Source: Nitrospiria bacterium (GTDB lineage Bacteria > Nitrospirota > RBG-16-64-22). Taken from it: a stretch of DNA of 43,407 nt. Of this stretch, positions 9,969 through 19,165 are shown one piece after another. The stretch is from positions 4,318-47,724 of the forward strand of contig CAKKSE010000087.1 in NCBI GenBank assembly GCA_919903025.1, written 5' to 3'. The notes below the pieces were generated by a model. That model was not told the DNA's origin and did not search any database. It worked only from the letters and a program-made list of their open reading frames with translations. The translations under genes were made by a program, and so were the position numbers. Position 1 is the stretch's first letter, and each line of letters opens with the position of its first letter.

Positions 9969-10375
9969 GCCGGCGGCGGCGGGCCCGAGAGGCCGCCATG
10001 CAGATTCTCTTTCAGGCCGACTTCGACCGGGAGGCGGACCCTTCGGAGATCAGGAAACGATTCTGGGAGGACCATCCGGCCGATGCGGAGACGCGCGCGT
10101 TCGCGGACGACCTCGTCGAGGGAGCCACAGCCCACCGTGAGGAGATCGACGAGCTTCTCCGGCGGATCAGCGAGCACTGGAGCGTGTCGCGCATGAGTCC
10201 GGTCGACCGGAACCTGATCCGGTCGGCGATCTACGAACTGCTCTACAAAGAGACTCCGTCGAGGGTCGTGATCAACGAGGCCATCGAAATCGCCAAGCGC
10301 TACGGGACGGAGGAGTCGGGCGCGTTCGTCAACGGGATCCTCGATCGCGTGTCGCGGGAGACGCATGTCGGGTAG
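9965..10375 (+). CDS. nusB: Transcription antitermination factor NusB
   Basis: Binds boxA RNA with NusE (S10) in rRNA antitermination complexes. The 136-residue product, from ATG 9965 overlapping the ribH stop, begins [18 protein letters not shown] and contains SPVDRNLIRSAIYELLY and PSRVVINEAIEIAKRYG, ending with GAFVNGILDRV, all typical of NusB. Linkage to ribH is common in bacteria. The last residues and the TAG stop are encoded in an 8-bp tandem array. Confidence 0.96.
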   Translation: MSRRRRAREAAMQILFQADFDREADPSEIRKRFWEDHPADAETRAFADDLVEGATAHREEIDELLRRISEHWSVSRMSPVDRNLIRSAIYELLYKETPSRVVINEAIEIAKRYGTEESGAFVNGILDRVSRETHVG

Positions 10376-10417
10376 ATGGGCGGAAGGGTGGAAGGGTCGA
10401 TGGGTCGATGGGTCGAC
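10370..10417. repeat. Tandem array of 8-bp unit GGGTCGAT (6 copies, degenerate)
   Basis: Six units in 8-base phase: GGGTAGAT, GGGCGGAA, GGGTGGAA, GGGTCGAT twice and GGGTCGAC. The TAG in the first unit is the stop codon of nusB. Confidence 0.8.
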
Positions 10418-10439
10418 GGAAAGTCCTCAGCCGCCTGAC

Positions 10440-10471
10440 CACCCCGCAACCCATATCGTTGCGCGGGGCTC
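10440..10471 (+). terminator. Possible hairpin after nusB
   Basis: CCCCGCAAC near 10442-10450 can pair with GTTGCGCGGGG near 10457-10467 with a two-base bulge and a short loop. No T-run follows, so factor-independent termination is doubtful. It may instead be an mRNA-stabilising structure at the end of the riboflavin operon. Confidence 0.3.
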
Positions 10472-10477
10472 CGGGAA

Positions 10478-10939
10478 GTGATCCAGGGAAAAGGCGCCGT
10501 CTTGGAGGAGACATCCGGCTCGGCGTCGATCGACGGAATCGGCGTTTGGGTCCCGGCGGGCCGGCGCCCGCCGAGGGGGGCGGCCGGCGAGATCGACTGG
10601 CTTCTCGAAGGGCTTCTATCGCGGCTGATCCTTTCCGAACGATTCTCGGGGAAGGCCGGGGAGGTCGCCCTCCTGGCGGCCGGAAGGCGGTTCCCGGCTC
10701 CGTGGGTCCTCGTCGCGGGAGTGGGGAACGAGCCGGTTTCTCCGGGGAACGCGGACCGGGCGCTCAAGGCATTCTTTGCGGCCTGCGCGTCCCTCGGGTG
10801 GAAGACGGTGGCGCTCGAACTTCCCGACGAGTCGTGGGGAGAGAGGATCGAGCGCAGGCTGAAGAAAGAGGCGGGCCGGGGATTTCGGGCGGAGTGGTTC
10901 CAGGGCCGCGGCTTCCTCCCCCAGAGCACGCTTGCGTGA
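10478..10939 (+). CDS. Stand-alone protein resembling the N-terminal domain of leucyl aminopeptidase (M17)
   Basis: The 153-residue product contains a macro-like alpha/beta block: LLAAGRRFPAPWVLVAGVG followed by a helix and GWKTVALELP. This resembles the non-catalytic N-terminal domain of M17 leucyl aminopeptidases (PepA). The zinc-binding catalytic domain is absent, and the protein ends at a stop well before it would begin. Start taken as GTG 10478 with a weak ribosome-binding sequence GGGAAG; it is uncertain. It lies alone between two tandem arrays, after nusB and before the phosphoesterase. The function is unknown: it could bind a nucleotide-like ligand or be the remnant of a full pepA. 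Confidence 0.6.
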   Translation: MIQGKGAVLEETSGSASIDGIGVWVPAGRRPPRGAAGEIDWLLEGLLSRLILSERFSGKAGEVALLAAGRRFPAPWVLVAGVGNEPVSPGNADRALKAFFAACASLGWKTVALELPDESWGERIERRLKKEAGRGFRAEWFQGRGFLPQSTLA

Positions 10940-10945
10940 ATGCAG

Positions 10946-10973
10946 TTCGGAGTTCGGAGTTCAGAGTTCGGAG
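10946..10973. repeat. Tandem array of 7-bp unit TTCGGAG (4 copies)
   Basis: Three perfect units and one TTCAGAG. The array begins seven bases after the stop of the M17-like gene. The same unit family recurs at 22355-22382. Confidence 0.85.
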
Positions 10974-11003
10974 TCAAAAGACCGTGACCCGACTTTGATC
11001 GTG

Positions 11004-11031
11004 ACTACGAACTACGAACTGTGAACTGAAC
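11004..11031. repeat. Tandem array of 7-bp unit ACTACGA (4 copies, degenerate)
   Basis: Units ACTACGA twice, then ACTGTGA and ACTGAAC. The last base of the array is directly followed by the ATG of the phosphoesterase gene, leaving no recognisable ribosome-binding site. Confidence 0.75.
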
Positions 11032-11760
11032 ATGCGATACGCGATCATATCCGATATTCATGGAAACCGGGAGGCCCTCGATGCGTGCCTGTCGGACGCC
11101 CGCCATCAGAGCGTCGACGCGGTCCTGTGTCTGGGCGACCTGATCGGATACGGTCCGGATCCGAACGAGGTGGTGGAGCGGGTTCGCGAGGAGGCCGATA
11201 TCATCGTCGGAGGGAACCACGACGCCGGCGCGGTGATCAACCTCGACCTGTTCGAGTTCAATCCATACGCCCGGGCGTCGATCGAGTGGACGCGGGGGGT
11301 CCTGACGCCCGCGAACCGCCGATTTCTGGGCGAGCTGAGGGTCGTGGCCCAGCTTCCGGACGCTCTCCTCGTCCACTCGTCTCCGAACATGCCGCGCGAG
11401 TGGCGGTACATGGCCACGGTTGCCGACGTGGAGGAGAACTTCATGGCTTTCTCGGAAAAGACCTGCTTCGTCGGCCACACGCACTTTCCGATGATCATGG
11501 AGAAGGGGTACGACGGGTCGTTCCGGTTCTTTCATCAGGAGACGGCGGATCTTGCGGAAGGGGCCCGGTACATCGTGAACGTCGGGAGCGTCGGCCAGCC
11601 GCGGGACGGGGACGCGCGAGCCTGCTACGTTGTCTACGACGCCCGCGTGAATCGCGTCACGACGAGGCGCGTCGCGTACAATTTCCGGGAAACGCAGGAA
11701 AAGATGAAGCACGTCCGCCTTCCGGGATATCTCGTGGACCGTCTTGAGGCGGGGCGTTGA
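11032..11760 (+). CDS. Calcineurin-like metallophosphoesterase
   Basis: A predicted cytoplasmic dinuclear-metal phosphoesterase of the YfcE/ApaH-like superfamily. The 242-residue product has all metal-binding motifs in order: SDIHGN near residue 7, GDLIGYGPDP near 37, GGNHDAG near 61, a histidine in LLVHSSPN near 123, and GHTH near 149, followed by NVGSVGQPRDGD. The substrate is not evident; relatives hydrolyse phosphodiesters or dinucleoside polyphosphates. It starts directly after a heptamer array without a Shine-Dalgarno sequence. Its stop overlaps the TTG start of purB (TTGA), so it is probably co-expressed with the purine genes. Confidence 0.9.
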   Translation: MRYAIISDIHGNREALDACLSDARHQSVDAVLCLGDLIGYGPDPNEVVERVREEADIIVGGNHDAGAVINLDLFEFNPYARASIEWTRGVLTPANRRFLGELRVVAQLPDALLVHSSPNMPREWRYMATVADVEENFMAFSEKTCFVGHTHFPMIMEKGYDGSFRFFHQETADLAEGARYIVNVGSVGQPRDGDARACYVVYDARVNRVTTRRVAYNFRETQEKMKHVRLPGYLVDRLEAGR

Positions 11761-13064
11761 TTCCGCGCTATACGCGCCCCGAGATGGGGCGGCTCTGGGA
11801 TCCAGAGCGGCGGTTCGCCGTCTGGCTCGAGGTGGAGCTTCTCGCCTGCGAGGCGTGGGAAAAACTGGGGAAGGTCCCGAAGGGGACGGCGGGCCGGATC
11901 AGACGGCGGCTTTCCAAGTCGCCGCCGCTCGATCCGGCCCGGATCGACGCCATCGAGAAAGAGGTCAAGCACGACGTCATCGCGTTCCTCACCCACGTGG
12001 CGGAACGAGCGGGCCCGGAGGCGCGCTGGCTTCACCTGGGAATGACATCGTCCGACGTCCTGGACACGGGACTCGCCGTCCTGATGGGCGAGGCGGCCGA
12101 CATGATTCTCGGGGGCGTGGACGACGTTCTGGGCGTTCTGAAGCGCCAGGCAAGGCGCTTCGCCATGACGCCGATGATCGGCCGGACGCACGGGATCCAT
12201 GCCGAGCCGATTACGTTCGGCGTGAAGCTTGCCAATTGGCATCAGGAGATGCGGCGGAACAGGGACCGCCTGCGGCGCGCGGCGGAGACGATCCGGGTCG
12301 GAAAGATTTCCGGCGCCGTAGGGGTTTTCGCGAACTCGGATCCGCGCGTCGAGGCGCACGTCTGCCGGAGACTCGGCCTCAAGCCCGCGCTCGTATCCTC
12401 GCAGATCGTCCAGCGGGACCGGCACGCCGAGTACATGACGACGCTCGCCCTCCTGGCCGCCTCGATCGAGAAGTTCGCCCTGGAGCTTAGGCATCTCCAG
12501 CGGACGGAGGTCCTGGAGGTGGAGGAATTCTTCTCGCCGGGACAAAAAGGGTCGTCGGCCATGCCGCACAAGCGGAACCCGATCACGGCCGAGAACCTCT
12601 GCGGCCTGTCCCGGATCGTCCGCGCCAACGCATGGGCGGCAATCGAGAACATTCCTCTCTGGCACGAGCGGGACATCAGCCACTCCTCGGTCGAGCGGGT
12701 CATCGTTCCCGACTCGACGATCCTGGTCGACACGATGCTGGCGCGGTTCGCCGACCTGGTCGGGCGCATGTTCGTCTATCCGAAGCGGATGCGCGAGAAC
12801 ATCGAGAAGATGGGGGACTTGGTCTACTCGGAGAGCGTCCTATTGGCCCTGGTCGGGAAGGGTCTCTCGCGCGACGAGGCGTACAGGCTCGTCCAGCGAA
12901 ACGCCATGGATGTGTGGAAGGAGGGAGGGCGGCTCGGCGAGCGTCTCAAGGGCGACCCGGGCGTGACGCGGCATCTGTCACCTAACGAGATCGACGCCTG
13001 CCTGGACCTCAAACACCACCTGCGGCACGTGGACGGGATCATCCGACGGGCGCTGGCATCTTGA
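11757..13064 (+). CDS. purB: Adenylosuccinate lyase
   Basis: Acts twice in purine synthesis, releasing fumarate from SAICAR and from adenylosuccinate. The TTG at 11757 overlaps the preceding stop (TTGA) and gives the typical N-terminus MIPRYTRPEMGRLWDPERR. The 435-residue product carries HLGMTSSDVLDTGL, MIGRTHGIHAEP and the fumarase/aspartase signature GSSAMPHKRNP in the flexible active-site loop. Gene order with purC, purS, purQ, purL and purF supports the assignment. Confidence 0.97.
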   Translation: MIPRYTRPEMGRLWDPERRFAVWLEVELLACEAWEKLGKVPKGTAGRIRRRLSKSPPLDPARIDAIEKEVKHDVIAFLTHVAERAGPEARWLHLGMTSSDVLDTGLAVLMGEAADMILGGVDDVLGVLKRQARRFAMTPMIGRTHGIHAEPITFGVKLANWHQEMRRNRDRLRRAAETIRVGKISGAVGVFANSDPRVEAHVCRRLGLKPALVSSQIVQRDRHAEYMTTLALLAASIEKFALELRHLQRTEVLEVEEFFSPGQKGSSAMPHKRNPITAENLCGLSRIVRANAWAAIENIPLWHERDISHSSVERVIVPDSTILVDTMLARFADLVGRMFVYPKRMRENIEKMGDLVYSESVLLALVGKGLSRDEAYRLVQRNAMDVWKEGGRLGERLKGDPGVTRHLSPNEIDACLDLKHHLRHVDGIIRRALAS

Positions 13065-13083
13065 TTTGGGATTAGGGATTGGG
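13063..13083. repeat. Tandem array of 7-bp unit GATT(T/A/G)GG (3 copies)
   Basis: GATTTGG, GATTAGG and GATTGGG in phase. The first two bases of the array are also the last two bases of the purB stop codon. The array provides part of the GGGGAG ribosome-binding sequence of purC. Confidence 0.6.
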
Positions 13084-13090
13084 GAGCGAC

Positions 13091-13813
13091 ATGATGATTG
13101 AAAAACGAGAGCAGATCTACGAAGGCAAGGCCAAGAAGCTCTACACGACGGACGATCCGGACCTGCTGATCCAGTTCTTCAAGGACGACGCGACGGCCTT
13201 CAACGCCCAGAAAAGAGGGACGATCCTGGAGAAAGGGATATTCAACAACAAGATCAGCGAGCGGATCTTCAAGCACCTGGCCGAGCGCGGCGTTCCGACC
13301 CACCTGGTGAAGCGCGTCTCGGACAGGGAGATGGTCGTGAAACGACTCAAGATCTTCCCGATCGAAGTCATTGTCAGGAACATCGCCGCCGGGAGCCTCA
13401 CGAAGAACCTCGGAATCCCCGAAGGGACGGAGCTCGATCCGCCCGTTCTCGAGTTCTGTTACAAGAACGACGCCCTGGGCGACCCGCAGATCAACGAGTC
13501 GCACATCCTCGCGATGAAGCTCGCCACGGACGCCCAGATCGGCCGGATCAAGGATCTGGCCCTGAGGATCAACGAGATTCTTCGTCCCTTCTTTGCCGAA
13601 CGGGGAATGATCCTTGTGGACTTCAAGCTGGAGTTTGGCGATCATGGAGGCGAGGTCGTTCTGGGCGACGAGATCTGTCCCGATACGTGCCGCCTCTGGG
13701 ACGCCCGGACGCGCGAAAAAATGGACAAGGACCGCTTCCGGCGCGATCTTGGAAAGGTCGAAGAGGCGTACCAGGAGGTTTGCAGACGGGTGTGTGAGGA
13801 GGCGCAGGTTTGA
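13091..13813 (+). CDS. purC: Phosphoribosylaminoimidazole-succinocarboxamide (SAICAR) synthase
   Basis: Joins aspartate to CAIR with ATP hydrolysis in purine synthesis. The 240-residue product has [17 protein letters not shown] near the N-terminus, [19 protein letters not shown] in the middle and [11 protein letters not shown] plus [12 protein letters not shown] in the C-terminal half. ATG 13091 follows GGGGAG; a second ATG at 13094 is equally compatible. An in-frame TTG at 13079 lies in the repeat and is less likely. The stop overlaps purS (TTGA). Confidence 0.97.
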   Translation: MMIEKREQIYEGKAKKLYTTDDPDLLIQFFKDDATAFNAQKRGTILEKGIFNNKISERIFKHLAERGVPTHLVKRVSDREMVVKRLKIFPIEVIVRNIAAGSLTKNLGIPEGTELDPPVLEFCYKNDALGDPQINESHILAMKLATDAQIGRIKDLALRINEILRPFFAERGMILVDFKLEFGDHGGEVVLGDEICPDTCRLWDARTREKMDKDRFRRDLGKVEEAYQEVCRRVCEEAQV

Positions 13814-14052
13814 AGGCGAAAGTCTACGTGACGCTGAAAACGGGCGTCCTCGATCCGCAGGGGAAAGCCGTGGAGCAGGCCCTGCACGCGCTCGGGTTCA
13901 AGGAGGTGGGGGACGTCCGCATCGGGAAGTACTTGGAGATTGCGTTGAACGGCGCGACGCGGGAGGACGCCGAAAAGCGCGTCCGCGAGATGTGCGAAAA
14001 ACTCCTGGCGAACTTGATCATCGAGGACTACAGGCTCGAGATCGTTCCATGA
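13810..14052 (+). CDS. purS: Phosphoribosylformylglycinamidine synthase subunit PurS
   Basis: The small bridging subunit of the three-part FGAM synthase found in Bacillus and many other bacteria, where it helps couple PurQ and PurL. The 80-residue product ([20 protein letters not shown] at the start) has normal length and family sequence. It starts with TTG at 13810 overlapping the purC stop and ends overlapping the purQ ATG (ATGA). Confidence 0.95.
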   Translation: MKAKVYVTLKTGVLDPQGKAVEQALHALGFKEVGDVRIGKYLEIALNGATREDAEKRVREMCEKLLANLIIEDYRLEIVP

Positions 14053-14750
14053 AATTCGCGGTCCTGGTCTTCCCAGGCTCCAATTGCGATCACGACTGCT
14101 ATCACGCGCTCAAGCACGTGGTCGGCGTGGAGACGTCGTTCGTCTGGCACAAGGAGGAATCGCTCGCCGGGTTCGACGGGGTCGTGATTCCGGGCGGTTT
14201 CTCGTACGGGGACTACCTCCGGTGCGGCGCGATCGCCCGGTTTTCGCCGATCATGAAGGCGGTAGAGACGTTCGCCCGAGAGGGCGGGTCCGTCATCGGG
14301 ATCTGCAACGGTTTTCAGATCCTCGTGGAGGCGGGGCTTCTTCCCGGGGCGCTCATCCGGAACCGCGGTCTCAAGTTCATCTGCGCCGACGTCAGCCTCC
14401 GCGTCGAGACGACCGGGACTCCGTATACGGCGGAATTCAGGAAGGGCGAGGTCCTCACGATGCCGATCGCGCATGCCGAGGGGAACTACGTGGCCGATCC
14501 GGAAACGCTGGAGAAGCTCAAGCGGAACGACCAGGTGGTCTTCCGATACTGCGACGCGCAAGGGAACGCGACGGACGCGGCGAATCCGAACGGCGCGATG
14601 GACAACATCGCCGGTATCGTCAGCGAGCGTCGGAACGTCCTTGGCATGATGCCGCATCCGGACCGCTGTGCCGAGGAGATCCTGGGCGGCGGCGACGGCT
14701 TGAGGCTGTTCAGGTCGATGGTCGGCTCTCTGTCGGAGAGCCGCGTGTGA
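14049..14750 (+). CDS. purQ: Phosphoribosylformylglycinamidine synthase subunit PurQ (glutaminase)
   Basis: A class I glutamine amidotransferase that feeds ammonia to PurL. The 233-residue product begins [20 protein letters not shown] and contains [17 protein letters not shown]. The nucleophile is Cys86 in GICNGFQIL, and the catalytic His is about His203 in MMPHPDR. The ATG overlaps the purS stop. Its own stop overlaps the ATG of a 26-codon membrane ORF (TGATG). Confidence 0.96.
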   Translation: MKFAVLVFPGSNCDHDCYHALKHVVGVETSFVWHKEESLAGFDGVVIPGGFSYGDYLRCGAIARFSPIMKAVETFAREGGSVIGICNGFQILVEAGLLPGALIRNRGLKFICADVSLRVETTGTPYTAEFRKGEVLTMPIAHAEGNYVADPETLEKLKRNDQVVFRYCDAQGNATDAANPNGAMDNIAGIVSERRNVLGMMPHPDRCAEEILGGGDGLRLFRSMVGSLSESRV

Positions 14751-14830
14751 TGGACTGGGGATCGCTCGTTCTTTTCGGTGTTTTTGTCGTTGTCTTGTGG
14801 CTCGGCCGGTCGTGGTCCGGGGGCACGTGA
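14750..14830 (+). CDS. Possible 26-residue single-pass membrane peptide between purQ and purL
   Basis: An ATG overlapping the purQ stop by one base (TGATG) opens a 26-codon frame. It encodes a short polar N-terminus, a hydrophobic run ([14 protein letters not shown]) and a basic/polar tail RSWSGGT. The organisation, with translational coupling and an ideal transmembrane segment, is what a real small membrane protein would look like. There is no separate ribosome-binding site and no known homologue comes to mind, so it may be chance. It ends 40 bases before purL. Confidence 0.35.
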   Translation: MDWGSLVLFGVFVVVLWLGRSWSGGT

Positions 14831-14870
14831 GCGGTGCCGCCGCCCCCTTCGGGAAAGGGGAAAGAAGGCG

Positions 14871-17126
14871 ATGGCGTTTGACGCGGCCGTCGAGATGACG
14901 GAAGAGATCGCGGCCAGGCACGGCCTTTCGGCCGAAGAGTACGGCCGGATCGTCGGGCACCTCGGACGCGCCCCGAACATCACCGAGCTGGGGATCTTCT
15001 CGGTCATGTGGAGCGAGCACTGCTCCTACAAGAGCTCGCGCGTCCATCTCAAGCGGTTTCCGACGACCGGGCCCCGGGTCATCCAGGGGCCGGGCGAGAA
15101 CGCCGGCGCCGTCGACATCGGCGGCGGGCTCGCCGCCGTCTTCAAGATGGAGAGCCACAACCATCCGTCCTTCATCGAGCCGTATCAGGGAGCGGCCACG
15201 GGCGTGGGCGGCATCCTCCGCGACGTCTTCACGATGGGGGCGCGTCCCATCGCCTCTCTCGATTCCCTCCGCTTCGGCCCGCTGACCGATCCCAGGCACC
15301 GGACGCTCCTCGAAGGCGTCGTGGCGGGCATCTCCGGATACGGGAACTGCATCGGCGTCCCGACCGTGGGAGGGGAGCTGTTCTGCCATCCTTCCTACGC
15401 GGGGAACATCCTTGTCAACGTCTTCACGCTGGGGATCGCCAAAGCCGACCGCCTCTTCCGGGGAACGGCGAGCGGCGTGGGAAACCCAGTGATCTACGTG
15501 GGGTCGCGGACGGGGCGGGACGGCATCCACGGGGCCACGATGGCTTCGGCGGAGTTCGATGACGAGTCGGACCAGAAGAGGCCGACCGTCCAGGTGGGCG
15601 ATCCGTTCACCGAAAAGCTCCTTCTCGAAGCCTGCCTCGAGCTCATGTCCATGGACATGATCGTCGGGATCCAGGACATGGGCGCGGCGGGGCTGACGTC
15701 CTCCTCGTGCGAGATGGCGGGCCGCGCCGGGACGGGGATCGAGCTTTGGCTCGAGAAGGTCCCGCGGCGCGAGCCGGGGATGACGCCGTACGAGCTGATG
15801 CTCTCGGAGAGCCAGGAGCGGATGTTGATCGTCGCCAAAGCGGGCCGCGAGACGGAAGTCATGGAGATCTTCGAGAAATGGGACCTCCCCGTGGCGGTCG
15901 TCGGGCGGGTGACGGAAAGCGGGACGCTCCGCGTCATGGACGGGGGGAGGCTGGCCGCCGAGATCCCGGTCCGCGCCCTGACGGACGAAGCTCCCGTCTA
16001 CAACCGGCCGATCGCGAGACCGAGCGAGCAGGAGGAACGGAACCGGCTCGATTCTTCGGATCTTCCCGAGCCGGCGGCCGAGCCGGCGGATTACGGACGG
16101 GTCCTCAAGACCCTGCTCGCCGTTCCTGGAATCGCGCACAAGGGATGGGTGGTCAGGCAGTACGATCACATGGTCCGGACCAACACAGTTGTCCGGCCCG
16201 GATCGGACGCGGCCGTCATCAGGATCAAGGGGACAAGGAAGGGTCTCGCCCTCTCCGTCGACTGCAACAGCAGGTACTGCTGGCTCGACCCGCGGATGGG
16301 AGGGGCGCTGGCCGTGGCCGAGGCGGCCCGGAACATTTCGTGCGCGGGCGGGACGCCGCTCGCCGTGACCGATTGCCTGAACTTCGGGAGTCCGGAGCGG
16401 CCCGAAACCATGTGGCAGTTCTCCGAGGCGGTCGACGGGATCAGCGAGGCCTGCGCGGCCCTTGGAACGCCCGTCGTGAGCGGAAATGTTTCGTTCTACA
16501 ACGAGACGAACGGCGCCGGGATCTACCCGACGCCGATGATCGCGATGGTCGGTCTCCTGGAGGACATTGATAAGCGGGCACAGCAGGGCTTCCGGAAGGA
16601 AGGGGATGCGATCATCCTCCTGGGGGAGACGCTGGGGCGTCTTGGCGGATCGGAATATCTGGCCGCGATCCACGGACTGGAGCGGGGCGCGCCACCAGCC
16701 CTCGACCTCGACCTGGAGAAGCGCGTGCAGGCCGCCTGCCGGGAAGCCATTCGGGCCGGCTTGGTCTCGTCCGCGCACGACGCGTCGGATGGCGGACTCG
16801 CCGTGGCGCTGGCCGAGAGCTGTCTCTCGGGGCCTGACCCGATAGGGGCGCGAGTAGACCTTCCGAATCCTGACGGGGCGCGGGCGGATGAGGTCCTGTT
16901 CGGCGAGGCGGCGTCCCGGATCATCCTCTCGGTTCCGGAGGGAAAGATTGCGGAGGTGGAGGCGGTCGCCAGGCGGCACGAGGTTCCGATCGCACGGATC
17001 GGGAAGGTCGGCGGGGAGAAGCTCGAAATCTCGGCGGCCGGTCAAGGACTAGTGTCCGAAGCGGTTGCCGGCCTGGACGACGCGTGGAGAAACGCTCTCG
17101 CGCGCCAGTTGGGAGTCTCCGAATGA
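14871..17126 (+). CDS. purL: Phosphoribosylformylglycinamidine synthase subunit PurL
   Basis: The ATP-dependent synthetase subunit of FGAM synthase. At 751 residues it is the short form that needs separate PurS and PurQ, both encoded just upstream. The N-terminal region has [20 protein letters not shown] and [10 protein letters not shown], followed by [33 protein letters not shown] and [16 protein letters not shown], typical of the family. ATG 14871 is preceded by GGAAAGAAGG. An earlier in-frame ATG at 14778 overlaps the small membrane ORF and would add non-family sequence. It overlaps purF by four bases (ATGA). Confidence 0.97.
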   Translation: MAFDAAVEMTEEIAARHGLSAEEYGRIVGHLGRAPNITELGIFSVMWSEHCSYKSSRVHLKRFPTTGPRVIQGPGENAGAVDIGGGLAAVFKMESHNHPSFIEPYQGAATGVGGILRDVFTMGARPIASLDSLRFGPLTDPRHRTLLEGVVAGISGYGNCIGVPTVGGELFCHPSYAGNILVNVFTLGIAKADRLFRGTASGVGNPVIYVGSRTGRDGIHGATMASAEFDDESDQKRPTVQVGDPFTEKLLLEACLELMSMDMIVGIQDMGAAGLTSSSCEMAGRAGTGIELWLEKVPRREPGMTPYELMLSESQERMLIVAKAGRETEVMEIFEKWDLPVAVVGRVTESGTLRVMDGGRLAAEIPVRALTDEAPVYNRPIARPSEQEERNRLDSSDLPEPAAEPADYGRVLKTLLAVPGIAHKGWVVRQYDHMVRTNTVVRPGSDAAVIRIKGTRKGLALSVDCNSRYCWLDPRMGGALAVAEAARNISCAGGTPLAVTDCLNFGSPERPETMWQFSEAVDGISEACAALGTPVVSGNVSFYNETNGAGIYPTPMIAMVGLLEDIDKRAQQGFRKEGDAIILLGETLGRLGGSEYLAAIHGLERGAPPALDLDLEKRVQAACREAIRAGLVSSAHDASDGGLAVALAESCLSGPDPIGARVDLPNPDGARADEVLFGEAASRIILSVPEGKIAEVEAVARRHEVPIARIGKVGGEKLEISAAGQGLVSEAVAGLDDAWRNALARQLGVSE

Positions 17127-18541
17127 TCCGCCTGGACAAGTTCCGGGAAGAGTGCGGCATCTTCGGCATCTACGGCCACCCGGAAGCGGCCAACATGGCG
17201 TACCTGGGGCTCTACTCCCTTCAGCACCGCGGGCAGGAGGGGGCTGGGATCGTCTCCTCCGACGGAAAACAGCTCCACATCGAGAAAGCGATGGGGTTGG
17301 TCGCGGACATCTTCTCTACGGAACGCCTGTCCCGGCTTCCCGGTGCTCTTGCCATCGGCCACAACCGGTACTCGACGGCCGGTGGGAGCTCTCTCAAGAA
17401 CGTCCAGCCGCTCCTCGTCAACTACGCGCTCGGCGGCCTGGCGCTCTCGCACAACGGCAACCTGACGAACGCCGGACTCATCCGCGACGAGCTGGAGGCG
17501 TACGGCGCAATCTTCCAGTCGACCAGCGACACCGAGGTGATCGTCCACCTGATCGCCCAGTCGGAGGCGGCGACCCTTCCGGAGAGGATCGTCGAGGCCC
17601 TCTCGAGAGTCGAAGGGGCGTATTCTCTCCTCGTCATGAACGAAAAGACGCTCATCGGCGTCCGGGACCCGCACGGGTTCCGTCCGATGTGCCTGGGGAT
17701 GCTGGACGGCGCCTACATCCTGGCCTCGGAGACGTGCGCCCTCGACCTGATCGAGGCCGAATATATCCGGGATATCGAGCCGGGAGAGCTGATCCAGATC
17801 GGCCCGAACGGGATCGAATCGATCTTCCCTTTCCCCAAGGTCGAGCCGGCCCACTGCGTGTTCGAATACATCTATTTCGCCCGGCCGGACAGCATGGTCT
17901 TCGGGAACACGGTCAACGGAATCCGCAAGGAGCTGGGGAGACAGCTCGCCCGCGAGACCGGCGTGGAGGCCGACGTCGTCATACCCGTTCCGGATTCGGG
18001 AGTCCCGGCGGCCCTCGGGTACGCCGAGGAGGCCCGGCTTCCGTACGAGAACGGCCTGATACGGAACCACTACGTCGGACGGACGTTCATCGAGCCCCAG
18101 CAGACGATCCGCCATTTCGGCGTCAAGATCAAGCTCAACCCGGTCCGCGAGGCGCTCGCGGGGAAGAGGGTCGTCGTGGTCGACGATTCGATCGTCCGCG
18201 GGACGACGTGCAAGAAGATCGTCAAGATGATCCGGCAGGCGGGCGCGAAGGAGATCCACGTGCGAGTCAGCTCTCCGCCGACCACACACCCCTGTTTCTA
18301 CGGAATCGATACCCCGACCCGCCAGGAGCTGATCGCGTCGAGCCATTCCATCGAGGAGATCCGGAGGTACATCACGGCCGATTCCCTGGGGTACATCTCC
18401 CTGGAGGGCGTCATGTCCGTGGTCCCGAAGTCGGGGAACTCCTTCTGCGCGGCCTGCTTCTCGGGCCGGTATCCGGTCCAGTTCCCGTGGGAGGCGGACG
18501 TCCAGCTCGGCCTCTTCGACGCCGGATCCAGCCGCAACTGA
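17123..18541 (+). CDS. purF: Amidophosphoribosyltransferase
   Basis: Commits PRPP to purine synthesis by adding the glutamine amide nitrogen. From ATG 17123 (overlapping purL) the product is 472 residues. A ten-residue propeptide precedes Cys11 ([11 protein letters not shown]), the N-terminal nucleophile after processing. The glutaminase domain has [10 protein letters not shown]- and GHNRYSTAG-like blocks; the phosphoribosyltransferase loop is [15 protein letters not shown]. Cysteines in [23 protein letters not shown] and SFCAACFSG match the four ligands of the [4Fe-4S] cluster of the Bacillus-type enzyme. This is the last gene of the purine operon. Confidence 0.97.
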   Translation: MIRLDKFREECGIFGIYGHPEAANMAYLGLYSLQHRGQEGAGIVSSDGKQLHIEKAMGLVADIFSTERLSRLPGALAIGHNRYSTAGGSSLKNVQPLLVNYALGGLALSHNGNLTNAGLIRDELEAYGAIFQSTSDTEVIVHLIAQSEAATLPERIVEALSRVEGAYSLLVMNEKTLIGVRDPHGFRPMCLGMLDGAYILASETCALDLIEAEYIRDIEPGELIQIGPNGIESIFPFPKVEPAHCVFEYIYFARPDSMVFGNTVNGIRKELGRQLARETGVEADVVIPVPDSGVPAALGYAEEARLPYENGLIRNHYVGRTFIEPQQTIRHFGVKIKLNPVREALAGKRVVVVDDSIVRGTTCKKIVKMIRQAGAKEIHVRVSSPPTTHPCFYGIDTPTRQELIASSHSIEEIRRYITADSLGYISLEGVMSVVPKSGNSFCAACFSGRYPVQFPWEADVQLGLFDAGSSRN

Positions 18542-18595
18542 TCGAATTTCGGCCCCCGCCGGACCGTCCAAGAATAACCGGGAGAAGAAAAAGGG

Positions 18596-19165
18596 ATGGA
18601 TCCGGAAGAACGCGATCTGGTCCGGGCAGCCCGGAACGGGGACGAGGAGGCGTTCGGCCGTCTCGTGGAAAGGACGCAATCCCGCCTGGCGCGCCTCCTC
18701 CGCGGGATGGTAAGGGACGACGACGAAGCCATGGATCTGGTCCAGGAAACGTACATCAAGGCCCACCGCTCGCTCGACACGTTCCGGGAAGGATCGGCAT
18801 TCGGGACATGGCTCCACCGGATCGGCGTGAACACAGCGATCGATCAGCTTCGGAAACGGGCGGCGTTCGCCGCGAGCTCCATTGAGGGACCGGCCTCCGC
18901 GGAAGGCGACACCCCGGACCCCGCGGGGGCGAGCGAACGGCCGACGCCCGACCGCGTACTCGAAGGGGAGGAGGCCGGAAAGGCGCTTCGCCGGGCGCTC
19001 AATTCCATGCCGCCCGAGCACAAGGCGACGATTCTGCTGAGAGAGATCGAAGGCCTGTCGTACGACGAGATCGCGGAGATCACCGGCACAGCCGTGGGAA
19101 CCGTGATGTCCAGGCTCTTCTACGTCCGCCGGAAACTCCGCGAAGCCCTGAGGGAGCACCGATGA
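18596..19165 (+). CDS. ECF-type RNA polymerase sigma factor (RpoE-like)
   Basis: A 189-residue group IV sigma factor. Region 2 is about residues 10-85, with DEAMDLVQETYIKAHRSLDTF and GSAFGTWLHRIGVNTAIDQLRKR. A linker rich in Pro, Ala and Glu follows. Region 4 is about 125-185, with MPPEHKATILLREIEGLSY and GTAVGTVMSRLFYVRRKLRE. Start ATG 18596 follows GGGAGAAG. Its stop overlaps the anti-sigma factor gene (ATGA), the usual pairing. The signal it answers is unknown. Confidence 0.93.
   Translation: MDPEERDLVRAARNGDEEAFGRLVERTQSRLARLLRGMVRDDDEAMDLVQETYIKAHRSLDTFREGSAFGTWLHRIGVNTAIDQLRKRAAFAASSIEGPASAEGDTPDPAGASERPTPDRVLEGEEAGKALRRALNSMPPEHKATILLREIEGLSYDEIAEITGTAVGTVMSRLFYVRRKLREALREHR

Noticed and set aside
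3363-17045. Very long open frames on the - strand, for example opposite ppdK (about 988 codons) and opposite the pur genes (about 1005 codons).
   Set aside because: They lie fully opposite recognised genes, are rich in Arg, Pro, Asp and His as expected for antisense reading of GC-rich codons, and match no family.
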